A stretch of 17,588 bases of DNA from an uncultured Muribaculaceae bacterium (GTDB taxonomy: Bacteria > Bacteroidota > Bacteroidia > Bacteroidales > Muribaculaceae). The notes beneath the pieces are model-generated. The model made no database searches. It was not told the DNA's origin and saw only the letters and a list, made by a program, of their open reading frames with translations. The stretch spans positions 1 through 17,588 of the forward strand of contig CAKTFH010000034.1 of the NCBI GenBank assembly GCA_934555895.1, in the 5' to 3' direction. The position numbers were made by a program, and so were the translations under genes. Shown here in pieces: positions 7,979 to 15,354 of this stretch (the first letter of the stretch is position 1; each line of letters starts with the position of its first letter).

Positions 7979-9871
7979 ATGGAACCTCTCAAACATGAAT
8001 GCGGAGTAGCTATGATAAGGCTCCGCAAACCTTTGGCGTATTATAAGAAAAAATATGGATCGGTGCTCTACCCTCTCCGTAAGCTTTACCTTCTCATGGA
8101 AAAGCAGCACAACCGTGGTCAGGAAGCCGCCGGAATAGGAGTGGTGAAGCTTCACGGTATGCCTGGAAATGAATACGTGTTTCGTGAGCGCGCTATGGGT
8201 TCAGGAGCCATCACCGAAATATTCTCAAAAGTGTTTCCGCTGCTTTCTGAAATCGGAGTGGATTCAATGACCGATGATGAAGCCGAAGTTTTGGCACCGT
8301 TTTTAGGAGAGATCCTTATGGGGCATCTCCGTTATTCCACCACGGGCAAGAGCGGTATCTCATATGTACATCCCTTCCTGCGACGCAACAACTGGCGTTC
8401 ACGCAATTTGCTCATGTGTGGTAATTTCAATCTCACCAATGTGCACCGCGTGTTCGACAGCATTGTGGCCCGCGGGCAGCATCCGCGCATATATTCCGAC
8501 ACGGTAGTGCTTCTGGAGCAACTCGGTTACGAGCTCGACAAGGAGAACCACCGCATCTACCGCGATTTGCGCAACACGATGGTCGATCCTGAGCTCGCCC
8601 ATGCCATAGAAGACCGCATCGATCTCACACGGGTGCTCCGCGCGGCTGCCCCTGCGTGGGACGGCGGTTTTGTGATTTGCGGCGCAACCGGTTCGGGTGA
8701 TATGTTTGCACTTCGCGACAGCCATGGCATACGACCTGCATATTATTATATCGACCCGGAGGTCGTAGTGGTTACATCGGAGCGCCCGGTCATACAGACG
8801 GTGTTTGATGCTCCGTTGAGCGAGGTGCACGAGCTGGAGCCCGGCAATGCCCTGATAGTGCGCAAGCGCGGCGAGGTTGGCATCCACCGCATCTTGCCTG
8901 AGGATACCAACGCGCGGTGCTCGTTCGAGCGCATATATTTCTCTCGCGGCAACGATACTGATATCTACCGCGAGCGCAAGTCTTTGGGTCATATTCTCGC
9001 TCCGGCTGTCAGCGATGCGGTCGACGGCGACCTTGAGCATACAGTGCTGTCGTTTATTCCGAATACTGCCGAAGTGGCTTTCATGGGGCTTGGCGAAGGT
9101 CTGCAGGAACTTATCGACCGTGACTCCGCGGAACGCATCTCCGCTCTCGCCGCCAAAGGCACTCCCGACCCCGGGCTTCTGAGTGAAATACTGTCGCGCC
9201 GTGTGCGCACTGAAAAAGTGGCGTGGAAAGACATAAAGCTTCGCACGTTCATAGCCGAGGGCAGTTCGCGCAACGACCTTGCCGCGCATGTCTACGACAT
9301 CACTTACGGCAGTATCACTCCCGGCGTAGACAATCTGGTGATAATCGACGACTCCATAGTGCGCGGCACCACTCTGCGCCAGTCGATCATCACTATGCTG
9401 GCTCGTCTTAATCCGAAAAAAATCGTTGTCGTGAGTTCATCGCCTCAGGTGCGCTATCCCGATTACTATGGTATAGATATGTCGCGTCTCGGCGAATTCG
9501 TGGCATTCCGCGCTGCCATCGCGCTGTTGCGTGAGCGGGGCATGCAGCAGGTTATCGATGACACCTATGCCGAATGTCTGCACCAGCTATCACTGCCCGA
9601 CGACAGACAGATAAATGCCGTAAGAGCCATATACGCTCCTTTCACCGCCGCCGAGATTTCGGAGATGATAGCCAGGATGGTGACTCCCGAAGGCATCTCG
9701 AGCAAGGTGCAGATTATCTATCAGAGTCTGCAGGGGCTGCATGAGGCGGTGCCCGGATTCCCCGGCGACTGGTATTTCTCGGGCCGTTACCCCACTCCCG
9801 GCGGCAACCGCCTGGTAAATCAGGCTTTTGTGGATTTCTACGAAGGGCACAGCGACCGCCGACACGACTGA
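7979..9871 (+). CDS. Long amidophosphoribosyltransferase-like protein (PurF paralogue)
   Basis: 630 residues with the architecture of glutamine PRPP amidotransferase, which makes phosphoribosylamine, the first step of purine synthesis. The N-terminal class II glutaminase domain has the nucleophile C8 after a seven-residue propeptide (MEPLKHE-C-G-V), NRGQEAAGI (45-53), GHLRYSTTGK (115-124) and SDTVVLLE (173-180). The phosphoribosyltransferase domain has the PRPP loop LVIIDDSIVRGTT (453-465) and YYGIDMSRLGEF near 496-507. It is about 130-160 residues longer than ordinary PurF (about 470-500), with extra sequence at 60-110, 375-415 and the C-terminus. The oxyanion motif, normally NGNLTN, reads CGNFNLTN (147-154), so the Gly after Asn is Phe. 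As I recall, Bacteroidota carry such a long form besides canonical PurF. I therefore give no symbol: it may be a second isozyme or have another acceptor or role. Confidence 0.85.
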   Translation: MEPLKHECGVAMIRLRKPLAYYKKKYGSVLYPLRKLYLLMEKQHNRGQEAAGIGVVKLHGMPGNEYVFRERAMGSGAITEIFSKVFPLLSEIGVDSMTDDEAEVLAPFLGEILMGHLRYSTTGKSGISYVHPFLRRNNWRSRNLLMCGNFNLTNVHRVFDSIVARGQHPRIYSDTVVLLEQLGYELDKENHRIYRDLRNTMVDPELAHAIEDRIDLTRVLRAAAPAWDGGFVICGATGSGDMFALRDSHGIRPAYYYIDPEVVVVTSERPVIQTVFDAPLSEVHELEPGNALIVRKRGEVGIHRILPEDTNARCSFERIYFSRGNDTDIYRERKSLGHILAPAVSDAVDGDLEHTVLSFIPNTAEVAFMGLGEGLQELIDRDSAERISALAAKGTPDPGLLSEILSRRVRTEKVAWKDIKLRTFIAEGSSRNDLAAHVYDITYGSITPGVDNLVIIDDSIVRGTTLRQSIITMLARLNPKKIVVVSSSPQVRYPDYYGIDMSRLGEFVAFRAAIALLRERGMQQVIDDTYAECLHQLSLPDDRQINAVRAIYAPFTAAEISEMIARMVTPEGISSKVQIIYQSLQGLHEAVPGFPGDWYFSGRYPTPGGNRLVNQAFVDFYEGHSDRRHD

Positions 9872-9919
9872 CACTTTCCCATCCTGCGGGTGAACCTTAG
9901 CAGAGGCATGTGTGTTTGA

Positions 9920-11272
9920 ATGTTAAATTCAACACATATGCTTATGCTTTACAGGAACATTATCGCCGGAGCATGTCTCGCGACTGCCACATCAGTAATG
10001 ATGGCGGACACGCCACACATGACACGCCAGCATGTGGATGACCTCATCAAAAACACCAAAGTGATTCATATCGACGGTAATGAATCTCCTGAGGATAAAC
10101 TCCTTGCCGAAGACTCACTGCGCCGAGAGATGATATCGTTTTATTACGACCAGTTCAGGCATTTCGATAATCCTGCCGCCCCTTTCTTCCAGTTCATGAG
10201 TCGCGACGCCCACCTCACTATGGGCATCGGAGGAGTGGTGCGCATGCGCATGTATTACGGTTTCGGTGGCGACATCCCCTCGCCTGCGTTTGCGCCGTAT
10301 CTGATTCCGATACCGGAGAATCCGTCTGCGCGTCGCCATCTCGGCACCACTCCTGCCGGAACGTGCATCTTCTTCCAGGTGCTCGGACAGAACAAGGTGT
10401 TCGGTAAATATCAGCTCTATATCGAGGCCAACTTCAACGGCTATGGTTCCCGCGACTTCCATTTGAAAAAAGCCTTCGCCCGGTGGCGTGATTTCACTCT
10501 CGGACTAGCGCCATCCACTTTCAATGACGATGCCGCGCAGCCTCCGATGGTCGATTCAAACGGCCCCGAGAATCAGATTTCCGTGAATAACGTGCTTTTC
10601 CGCTATATGCCCTCTATCGGCAAGCACTGGGTTCTGGCCGTGTCGGCCGAGAGCCCGTCGTCGCCGGCACAATATACCACTGACAATTCTACATGTTCCT
10701 CGGTAAGCAACTGGACTCCTGACCTGTGTGCTTTCGTTCAGTATCAGTGGGCAATAGACCAACATGTGCGCCTGTCGGGTCTGTACCGCACTATGCCATA
10801 CCGCAATCTGCTGCAGCAGAGCAATCATAATGTGGCAGGATGGGGCCTGCAGCTAAGCGGGGTGGGACGCCCGTCGACTAACACCACCATTTATTTTTCC
10901 GGAAGCTACGGCCACGGCTACACGAGTGTGCTAAATGACCTGCTCATGGGCAGCTACGACCTTATGCCCGACCCTCTCGACGCCGGCAGGATGTATTCGC
11001 CGGCCGCATACGGCTGGAATGTGGGCTTTCAGTATAATTTCCGCCCCAATCTGTTTGCAAGTGTTTCAGGAGGCCAGGTGCGCTATCTGCCGCGCAGGGC
11101 AGTGGCTCCGACAGAATACCGTTTCGGCCAGCTGCTGTGTGTGAATATGTTCTGGAATCCCACTCCGCGCACTCAGTTCGGCATAGAATATGACTGGGGG
11201 CGTCGTGTCGACCAGTCGCATGCGCAGGCCAACGCACACCGTATCGGTGCCGTGGCGCAGTTCTCGTTCTGA
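9920..11272 (+). CDS. Predicted outer-membrane beta-barrel, DcaP-like porin
   Basis: 450 residues with a signal peptide: from the second Met (9938) it reads MLMLYRNIIAGACLATATSVMMA, with a likely cut before DTP. The first Met at 9920 adds six residues, and I cannot decide between them. After a polar stretch to about residue 75 the sequence shows a run of amphipathic strands rich in Tyr, Phe and Gly (for example FGKYQLYIEANFNGYG, FTLGLAPSTFNDD, WGLQLSGVG, AYGWNVGFQYNF). It ends in ..AVAQFSF with a terminal Phe, typical of outer-membrane barrels. The layout resembles the DcaP family of porin-like transporters; the substrate is unknown. It starts 48 nt after the PurF-like gene, and its 3' end is 6 nt from the convergent transferase gene. 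Confidence 0.65.
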   Translation: MLNSTHMLMLYRNIIAGACLATATSVMMADTPHMTRQHVDDLIKNTKVIHIDGNESPEDKLLAEDSLRREMISFYYDQFRHFDNPAAPFFQFMSRDAHLTMGIGGVVRMRMYYGFGGDIPSPAFAPYLIPIPENPSARRHLGTTPAGTCIFFQVLGQNKVFGKYQLYIEANFNGYGSRDFHLKKAFARWRDFTLGLAPSTFNDDAAQPPMVDSNGPENQISVNNVLFRYMPSIGKHWVLAVSAESPSSPAQYTTDNSTCSSVSNWTPDLCAFVQYQWAIDQHVRLSGLYRTMPYRNLLQQSNHNVAGWGLQLSGVGRPSTNTTIYFSGSYGHGYTSVLNDLLMGSYDLMPDPLDAGRMYSPAAYGWNVGFQYNFRPNLFASVSGGQVRYLPRRAVAPTEYRFGQLLCVNMFWNPTPRTQFGIEYDWGRRVDQSHAQANAHRIGAVAQFSF

Positions 11273-11278
11273 TGCCTG

Positions 11279-12235
11279 TTATCCGAGGCTGAAACGTGGT
11301 TTTATCGACGGTATGCAACCTATAGATTCCTTGAAGGCGCAAAGTCCTACCGAAGGTATTCCGTCTTCGGAAGACGGGCCTATGTCGAGCATCGAGGCGC
11401 CAAAGGCATAGCACTGTCTGAACACATCGTAGGTGAACCGCGACATGGCATACTGCTTGTCGTGCCCGGGCGCATCTCCCCAGTAGACCGCCTGCATGAT
11501 GTCGGGCGTCACATGGTAGATTACCGCCGCTGCCACATCCTCGCCGTCGAGGCTCATTACCATACATTCTGTGTCGGCGATGGGTGCCGTGCGGATTACA
11601 TCGTCGAGTGTCATGCGCAGGGGGTAGCCTTTCCACCGGCGGTTCGTCGCAATCACATTGTAGGCCCTTTCTATGTCGGCATCGCTTTTGCCGAGCAGTT
11701 CGGTGTGAAACGGTAGCCTTGAAGCCCTGTTGAAATGCTTCCTTGCGGTTGCGTTCATGCGCGACAGTATGCTGTCTTCGGGACTATCCGGGTCCAGACC
11801 GCGCAGATCGTAATGGTAGCTGATGTCGGTGTAAAGCGGCTCTCCTTTGAGCATGAGTGCATTGACTGTCTTGGCATAAAGCTCGGGGTCGTAGATAGTG
11901 GGGGGCAGGAACAGTTCGGCTTTCATGCCGAGCTGCTGCGCGTATGCTTTCGTGAGGTCCACGCAGGCGTGCACCACCTCCACCGATACGTTTCCGTTCT
12001 TTAGATAGCCTCCGAACGGTGCCGAAAACGGAGATAGAAGCCGGCCTCCGCGTTGCCCTAAGATAATGCCCATGCGCCATTTGGTATCGCCCATGAGAAG
12101 GTAGTGGAGTTGGTCGGCTTTGCCGGCGTTGAGCTCTGAGAACTCCACGCTGTTGAACATATGGCTGCTCCCTTTTGGGAAAATTTCGGCAAATTCTCCG
12201 GCGCTTACTTTCTCGAGATGCATGCTGTCGCTCAT
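11279..12235 (-). CDS. FemAB/GNAT-type acyl- or aminoacyltransferase
   Basis: 318 residues, predicted cytoplasmic: no signal peptide or membrane segment. The layout is that of FemAB-like or GNAT-fold transferases common in Bacteroidota envelope loci. An N-terminal half has the motif LLSPFSAPFGGYL (67-78) and a basic helix MNATARKHFNRASR (160-173). The C-terminal acyltransferase core has VAAAVIYHVTPDIMQAVYWGDAP (234-256), then YDVFRQCYAFGASMLDIGPSSEDG (269-292) and a closing VGLCAFKESIGC (296-307). These proteins add acyl or amino-acid groups to cell-wall or sugar substrates; the substrate here cannot be read. The start ATG is 3 nt after the stop of the glycosyltransferase gene, which implies translational coupling and a shared envelope role. 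Confidence 0.75.
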   Translation of the reverse strand: MSDSMHLEKVSAGEFAEIFPKGSSHMFNSVEFSELNAGKADQLHYLLMGDTKWRMGIILGQRGGRLLSPFSAPFGGYLKNGNVSVEVVHACVDLTKAYAQQLGMKAELFLPPTIYDPELYAKTVNALMLKGEPLYTDISYHYDLRGLDPDSPEDSILSRMNATARKHFNRASRLPFHTELLGKSDADIERAYNVIATNRRWKGYPLRMTLDDVIRTAPIADTECMVMSLDGEDVAAAVIYHVTPDIMQAVYWGDAPGHDKQYAMSRFTYDVFRQCYAFGASMLDIGPSSEDGIPSVGLCAFKESIGCIPSIKPRFSLG

Positions 12236-12238
12236 AGG

Positions 12239-13948
12239 TCAGTGTGTTTTGGGTGAGAAATGCAGCAGTTTGAGGTTCGACTTCACCTCACCGCTGCGGC
12301 CGAGGTCGGTGACATGCTCATATTTCAGGTCGGGACGCTGTTCCTTGGTCACGTAATCCACATCATGTTCACTAAGCACAAGGTAACCCTCCGAGGGTTG
12401 TTCCGCGTCGAAGCGGAGCAGACGATCGTCGGTGTAGAATCCGAGGGTGTAGAAACGTTCCATGCGGCCGTGGCGGAAAGAATATACTTTCTCGTTATCG
12501 GGTACTGTCGCCGAAAGGCGTGTTGCAAGCGGAAGGTCGCTTTTATAGTTCATCGAGGCGGGGAGTGCGGCGGCTTGTATCATCATGTAGAGCAAAGGCA
12601 TGAACAGCAGAGTAGACTGCAGTCCTATCCTGGCATTGCGTTTTATCATCGTGATGCCAAGCAGCGCGGCCCCGATAAGGCTGAGGATGCACATAGCCGG
12701 CGGCAGTACGCGGTGCCCCTCCCCTGAAAGCATCTCGATGATGCGCAGGGTGTTACCGTGGCCGAACGGCGGCACAATTCCGGCCATCACAAGCAGGATA
12801 GCAGCCGAGGCCAGAATGCCGAGAACTGCAATCACCCATCCGAATGCCTTGACGGTGCGCGGTGCCTTGGCGGCGAGACTGAAAGCGTATTTAGCCAGAA
12901 AATAGGCTGTGAATGGATAGACAGGCAGAAGATATGAGCCGCGTTTGCTCTTTGGTATGCAATAGAATACAAAGATGAGTACCGCGGCCAGCATAGCGAA
13001 CAATTCCATTGGCTGCATGGCCTTGAGACGGGAGAGCAGCGAGCCCGACCGGCGCTTTATCCAGCTCCAGGGACGGCTGAAGAGTCCTATAAGGGCCAGA
13101 AGGGTAAACGGTGCGAATCCCGAAAGTATGGCGCCGAAATTATACCATACCGAGTGCTCGTGTGAACCGTAGCTCATTGAACCTGTGAAGCGTCCGAAAT
13201 TCTCCTCCAAGGCCAGGTCTAAAAATTCACGGCCACCCTGATGATATGCCGCGACATACCACAGGGCCGGAAGTATGAGCGAAAGCAGACCTGCGAGTCC
13301 TACGCTGACAATTGGGCGCCAGAAGCCTTCGCCGCCTTTTATCCAGCGGAACACCACAGCCACCATGCAGGGGAGGAGCATCCCCACAGGACCCTTGGTG
13401 AGCACGGCACCGCTCATGAGAAGCGCGGCGATGAGCGACGGACGCCATGTCCCTTCGGGGTGGCTCTCCCACTGGCGGTATAAAGCCAGCATGGCAGTGA
13501 CCATGAAGGCTGTTAGCAGCATGTCGACACGGCAGATGGTGGCCGACCGGAAAAACTCAAAGGCGCAGGCCGTGATGAGCACTGTGGCAGCAGCAATAGA
13601 AGCACCCGAGCGTTTGCGGATGAAGAAATAGACGGTCATCAGCATCACCACGGCGCTCAGAGCCGACGGAATGCGTGCCAGGAACTCGGTCACTACACCG
13701 CCGTTGAGCCATCCCAATGCGGCTATGCACCACGCCAGCATCGGCGGTTTGTAGGGAATGTCGGTGCCGAAGCTGACAGGAAGAATCCAGTTGCCTTGAT
13801 GGAGCATCGACACGGCCACCACGGCCTCGCGGGGCTCGCCTTTGGTGGTGAAAAGCGTTTCGGAGAGGAAGGGTACGAAAAGGCACAGCAGAAGCGCCGC
13901 CAGCAGCAGCGCTTCCGTTGTGATTGCAGGTTTGCGGTAAGTGTTCAC
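12239..13948 (-). CDS. ArnT-like polytopic membrane glycosyltransferase (GT-C fold)
   Basis: 569 residues with about eleven or twelve hydrophobic segments over the first 470, then a soluble C-terminal part of about 90 residues. The first extracytoplasmic loop contains TKGEPREAVVAVSML (35-49), equivalent to the acidic DEARYAE loop of ArnT/PMT enzymes, and TDIPYKPPMLAWC (62-74), the KPP motif of that family. Such enzymes transfer a sugar from a polyprenyl-phosphate donor to lipid A or another envelope acceptor on the periplasmic side. The FYCIPKSKRGSYLLPVYPF segment in the second half is also typical. It lies between a secreted-protein gene (39 nt upstream) and a FemAB/GNAT-like gene (3 nt downstream). 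Donor and acceptor are unknown. Confidence 0.82.
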   Translation of the reverse strand: MNTYRKPAITTEALLLAALLLCLFVPFLSETLFTTKGEPREAVVAVSMLHQGNWILPVSFGTDIPYKPPMLAWCIAALGWLNGGVVTEFLARIPSALSAVVMLMTVYFFIRKRSGASIAAATVLITACAFEFFRSATICRVDMLLTAFMVTAMLALYRQWESHPEGTWRPSLIAALLMSGAVLTKGPVGMLLPCMVAVVFRWIKGGEGFWRPIVSVGLAGLLSLILPALWYVAAYHQGGREFLDLALEENFGRFTGSMSYGSHEHSVWYNFGAILSGFAPFTLLALIGLFSRPWSWIKRRSGSLLSRLKAMQPMELFAMLAAVLIFVFYCIPKSKRGSYLLPVYPFTAYFLAKYAFSLAAKAPRTVKAFGWVIAVLGILASAAILLVMAGIVPPFGHGNTLRIIEMLSGEGHRVLPPAMCILSLIGAALLGITMIKRNARIGLQSTLLFMPLLYMMIQAAALPASMNYKSDLPLATRLSATVPDNEKVYSFRHGRMERFYTLGFYTDDRLLRFDAEQPSEGYLVLSEHDVDYVTKEQRPDLKYEHVTDLGRSGEVKSNLKLLHFSPKTH

Positions 13949-13987
13949 GATTGGTAAGATGGTAAGATTGCGAGTCCTACGACGGCA

Positions 13988-14971
13988 TCAGTTGCCGAAC
14001 GAGAGGGTAGTGTAATATTGGCCGGAATATCCCGAGTTGAACGACAGTGTCACATACCGTCCACCGGCTCCGTACCATGTGGCGGAGGTGAGGGTGGGAT
14101 TGTTCGTGGTCTGAACGGGTGCGCCATACTGCATGCAGAAGGTGTTGTAGAGGCTGTTGTAGCGTCCCATGTCGTAGTAGGGTGTGGTGTAGGTGAACTG
14201 CGAGCCGTAGAGTCTGCCGCCATTGTAATACAGCGCTGCATCGGGCCAGTAGAAGTTCATCTGGGGCACATCGGAGAGATAGACCACATCGTTGCCGTAG
14301 GAGCTCACGGTATATCCGTCGTTGATAAGGGCGTTGATGCTCGCGTTGATGGCAGTGCCGAGGGTGATGCCGAGAATGGTTCCGAACACCGGACCGCCGC
14401 TTACATATCTCCACCTTGGTGGGGGCACAGGTCTGTGGTACGCTCCGAAGAAAGGCACTGGATGACGGTAGCCGTGTCCGTGGTGGCGGGGAGGCTTGGG
14501 GGGAGCCGGTGGTCTGTGATAGCCGGGACGGTTGTAACCGGGTCCGTGACCGGGTTCGGGGTGATAACCGTGCTCGGGACGATAGTTGTTCTGGCCATGT
14601 CCGAAGTCGGGGCGGTGGTTGCCTGATCCCGGGCCGTGTCCCGGACGATTCATGTCAGGGCGATTAATATCCGGACGGTTACCACCGGGGCGGTTGCCGC
14701 CGGGTTGCTGCGGACGGGAGGGGCGACCGGGATTGGCCGGACGATTATGGTTATTGCCCTGTGGACGGTTGTTGTTGCCTTGTGGACGGTTGTGGCCACC
14801 ATGGTTTCCCGAGGGACGCGACTGGTTGCCGGGATTGCGGGCCGGGGCCGACTGGCTCTGGCCTGAGGAGGTGTGACCACCGCGGCCGCGGGTCTGAGCC
14901 TCGGCCAGGGGAGCGGCGAGCATGGCGAGCGACACCATGAATGCCGTAGTTGCTTGGAATATCCGTTTCAT
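13988..14971 (-). CDS. Secreted NRP/GH-rich low-complexity protein with conserved C-terminal domain
   Basis: 327 residues of unknown function. Residues 1-25 are a clear signal peptide (MKRIFQATTAFMVSLAMLAAPLAEA, cut before QTRG). Residues 26-185 are almost free of acidic and bulky hydrophobic residues and rich in N, R, P, G and H. Repeats such as NRPQGNN, GGNRP, INRP and MNRP turn to GHGPGY and HRPP towards the end. Residues 190-327 form an ordered domain. It begins with a Gly-spaced hydrophobic stretch (GGPVFGTILGITLGTAINASINALI), then has many Tyr and ends YTTLSFGN. I recall similar C-terminal domains in other Bacteroidales secreted proteins, but know no function. The low-complexity part could bind a polyanion or cell wall; this is a guess. 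It is the first gene of the envelope set and has a strong Shine-Dalgarno. Confidence 0.85.
   Translation of the reverse strand: MKRIFQATTAFMVSLAMLAAPLAEAQTRGRGGHTSSGQSQSAPARNPGNQSRPSGNHGGHNRPQGNNNRPQGNNHNRPANPGRPSRPQQPGGNRPGGNRPDINRPDMNRPGHGPGSGNHRPDFGHGQNNYRPEHGYHPEPGHGPGYNRPGYHRPPAPPKPPRHHGHGYRHPVPFFGAYHRPVPPPRWRYVSGGPVFGTILGITLGTAINASINALINDGYTVSSYGNDVVYLSDVPQMNFYWPDAALYYNGGRLYGSQFTYTTPYYDMGRYNSLYNTFCMQYGAPVQTTNNPTLTSATWYGAGGRYVTLSFNSGYSGQYYTTLSFGN
14510..14870 (-). repeat. Low-complexity coding repeats (NRP/GNN/GH)
   Basis: DNA encoding the NRP-rich part of the secreted protein. A 21-nt unit is visible at 14761-14772 and 14782-14793 (both GTGGACGGTTGT on the plus strand), followed by degenerate CGG/TTG units down to about 14520. 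The units are multiples of three, so gain or loss of copies would keep the frame. Confidence 0.7.
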
Positions 14972-14979
14972 TTTTCTTT

Positions 14980-14986
14980 CCTCCTT
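14980..14986 (-). promoter_or_regulatory. Strong Shine-Dalgarno of the secreted protein gene
   Basis: The minus strand reads AAGGAGG, 8 nt before the ATG at 14969-14971. This near-perfect match to the 16S anti-Shine-Dalgarno fixes the start codon. The other genes in this window show no such element, as is usual in Bacteroidota. Confidence 0.8.
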
Positions 14987-15096
14987 ATTATTCTTAAAGG
15001 GATTAGTTTAACCTCATTTTAAAGGCTTCTTTAACTTTTAGAATGAAAAAACGCTCCAAAGGTTTAACCATCCACTGTTTTTATCCCCTTCTCCCG

Positions 15097-15104
15097 CAAA
15101 TTTA
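15097..15104 (-). promoter_or_regulatory. Possible -7 box for the secreted-protein gene
   Basis: The minus strand reads TAAATTTG, a full match to TAnnTTTG, about 125 nt upstream of the start codon. A -33 TTG at the right distance is not clear, and the implied leader of about 115-120 nt is long, so this is tentative. Confidence 0.4.
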
Positions 15105-15354
15105 CAAAAAATAAGAATGCTACAGGCTTTAAGATCTTAATATGTCTGAGCATTTCCACAATATCCTTAGAAACAAATACCGAATATAATGCGAATTCAC
15201 TCTAACTCTCTGCAAATCATCCGTTAGCTCAATGCTAATTGTACTAAATCAGTACTGTATGGATAGTTGGAGAAAAATAGACGCAATCGTTTTATTGATA
15301 TTTACGGTCGTTGATGATTTTTAATTACCCCAATTTTCCCAAATCTCCGCGTTG

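Larger units (their letters stand above)
14972..15354. other. AT-rich intergenic region with several dyads
   Basis: 383 nt without a credible gene. The left part (to about 15104) is the leader of the secreted-protein gene. It has a -7 like box TAAATTTG on the minus strand (15097-15104), without a clear -33 element. It also has an inverted repeat TTAAAG-GCTT-CTTTAA (15019-15034) and the octamer GTTTAACC twice (15006-15013, 15062-15069). The right part is about 35-40% GC. It has the 12-bp palindrome TTAAGATCTTAA (15129-15140) and two 5-5-5 dyads, TTAGC/GCTAA (15224-15238) and GTACT/AGTAC (15241-15255). No tRNA, hairpin terminator or gene remnant was recognised. Confidence 0.6.

Noticed and set aside
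8399..9289. 296-codon minus-strand open frame inside the PurF-like gene
   Set aside because: Antisense shadow; the PurF-like frame carries the catalytic motifs on the other strand.
14018..14626. Gly/Val-rich plus-strand open frame opposite the secreted protein gene
   Set aside because: It is the complement of the Pro/His/Asn repeats; the minus-strand gene has a signal peptide, a Shine-Dalgarno and a conserved C-terminal domain.
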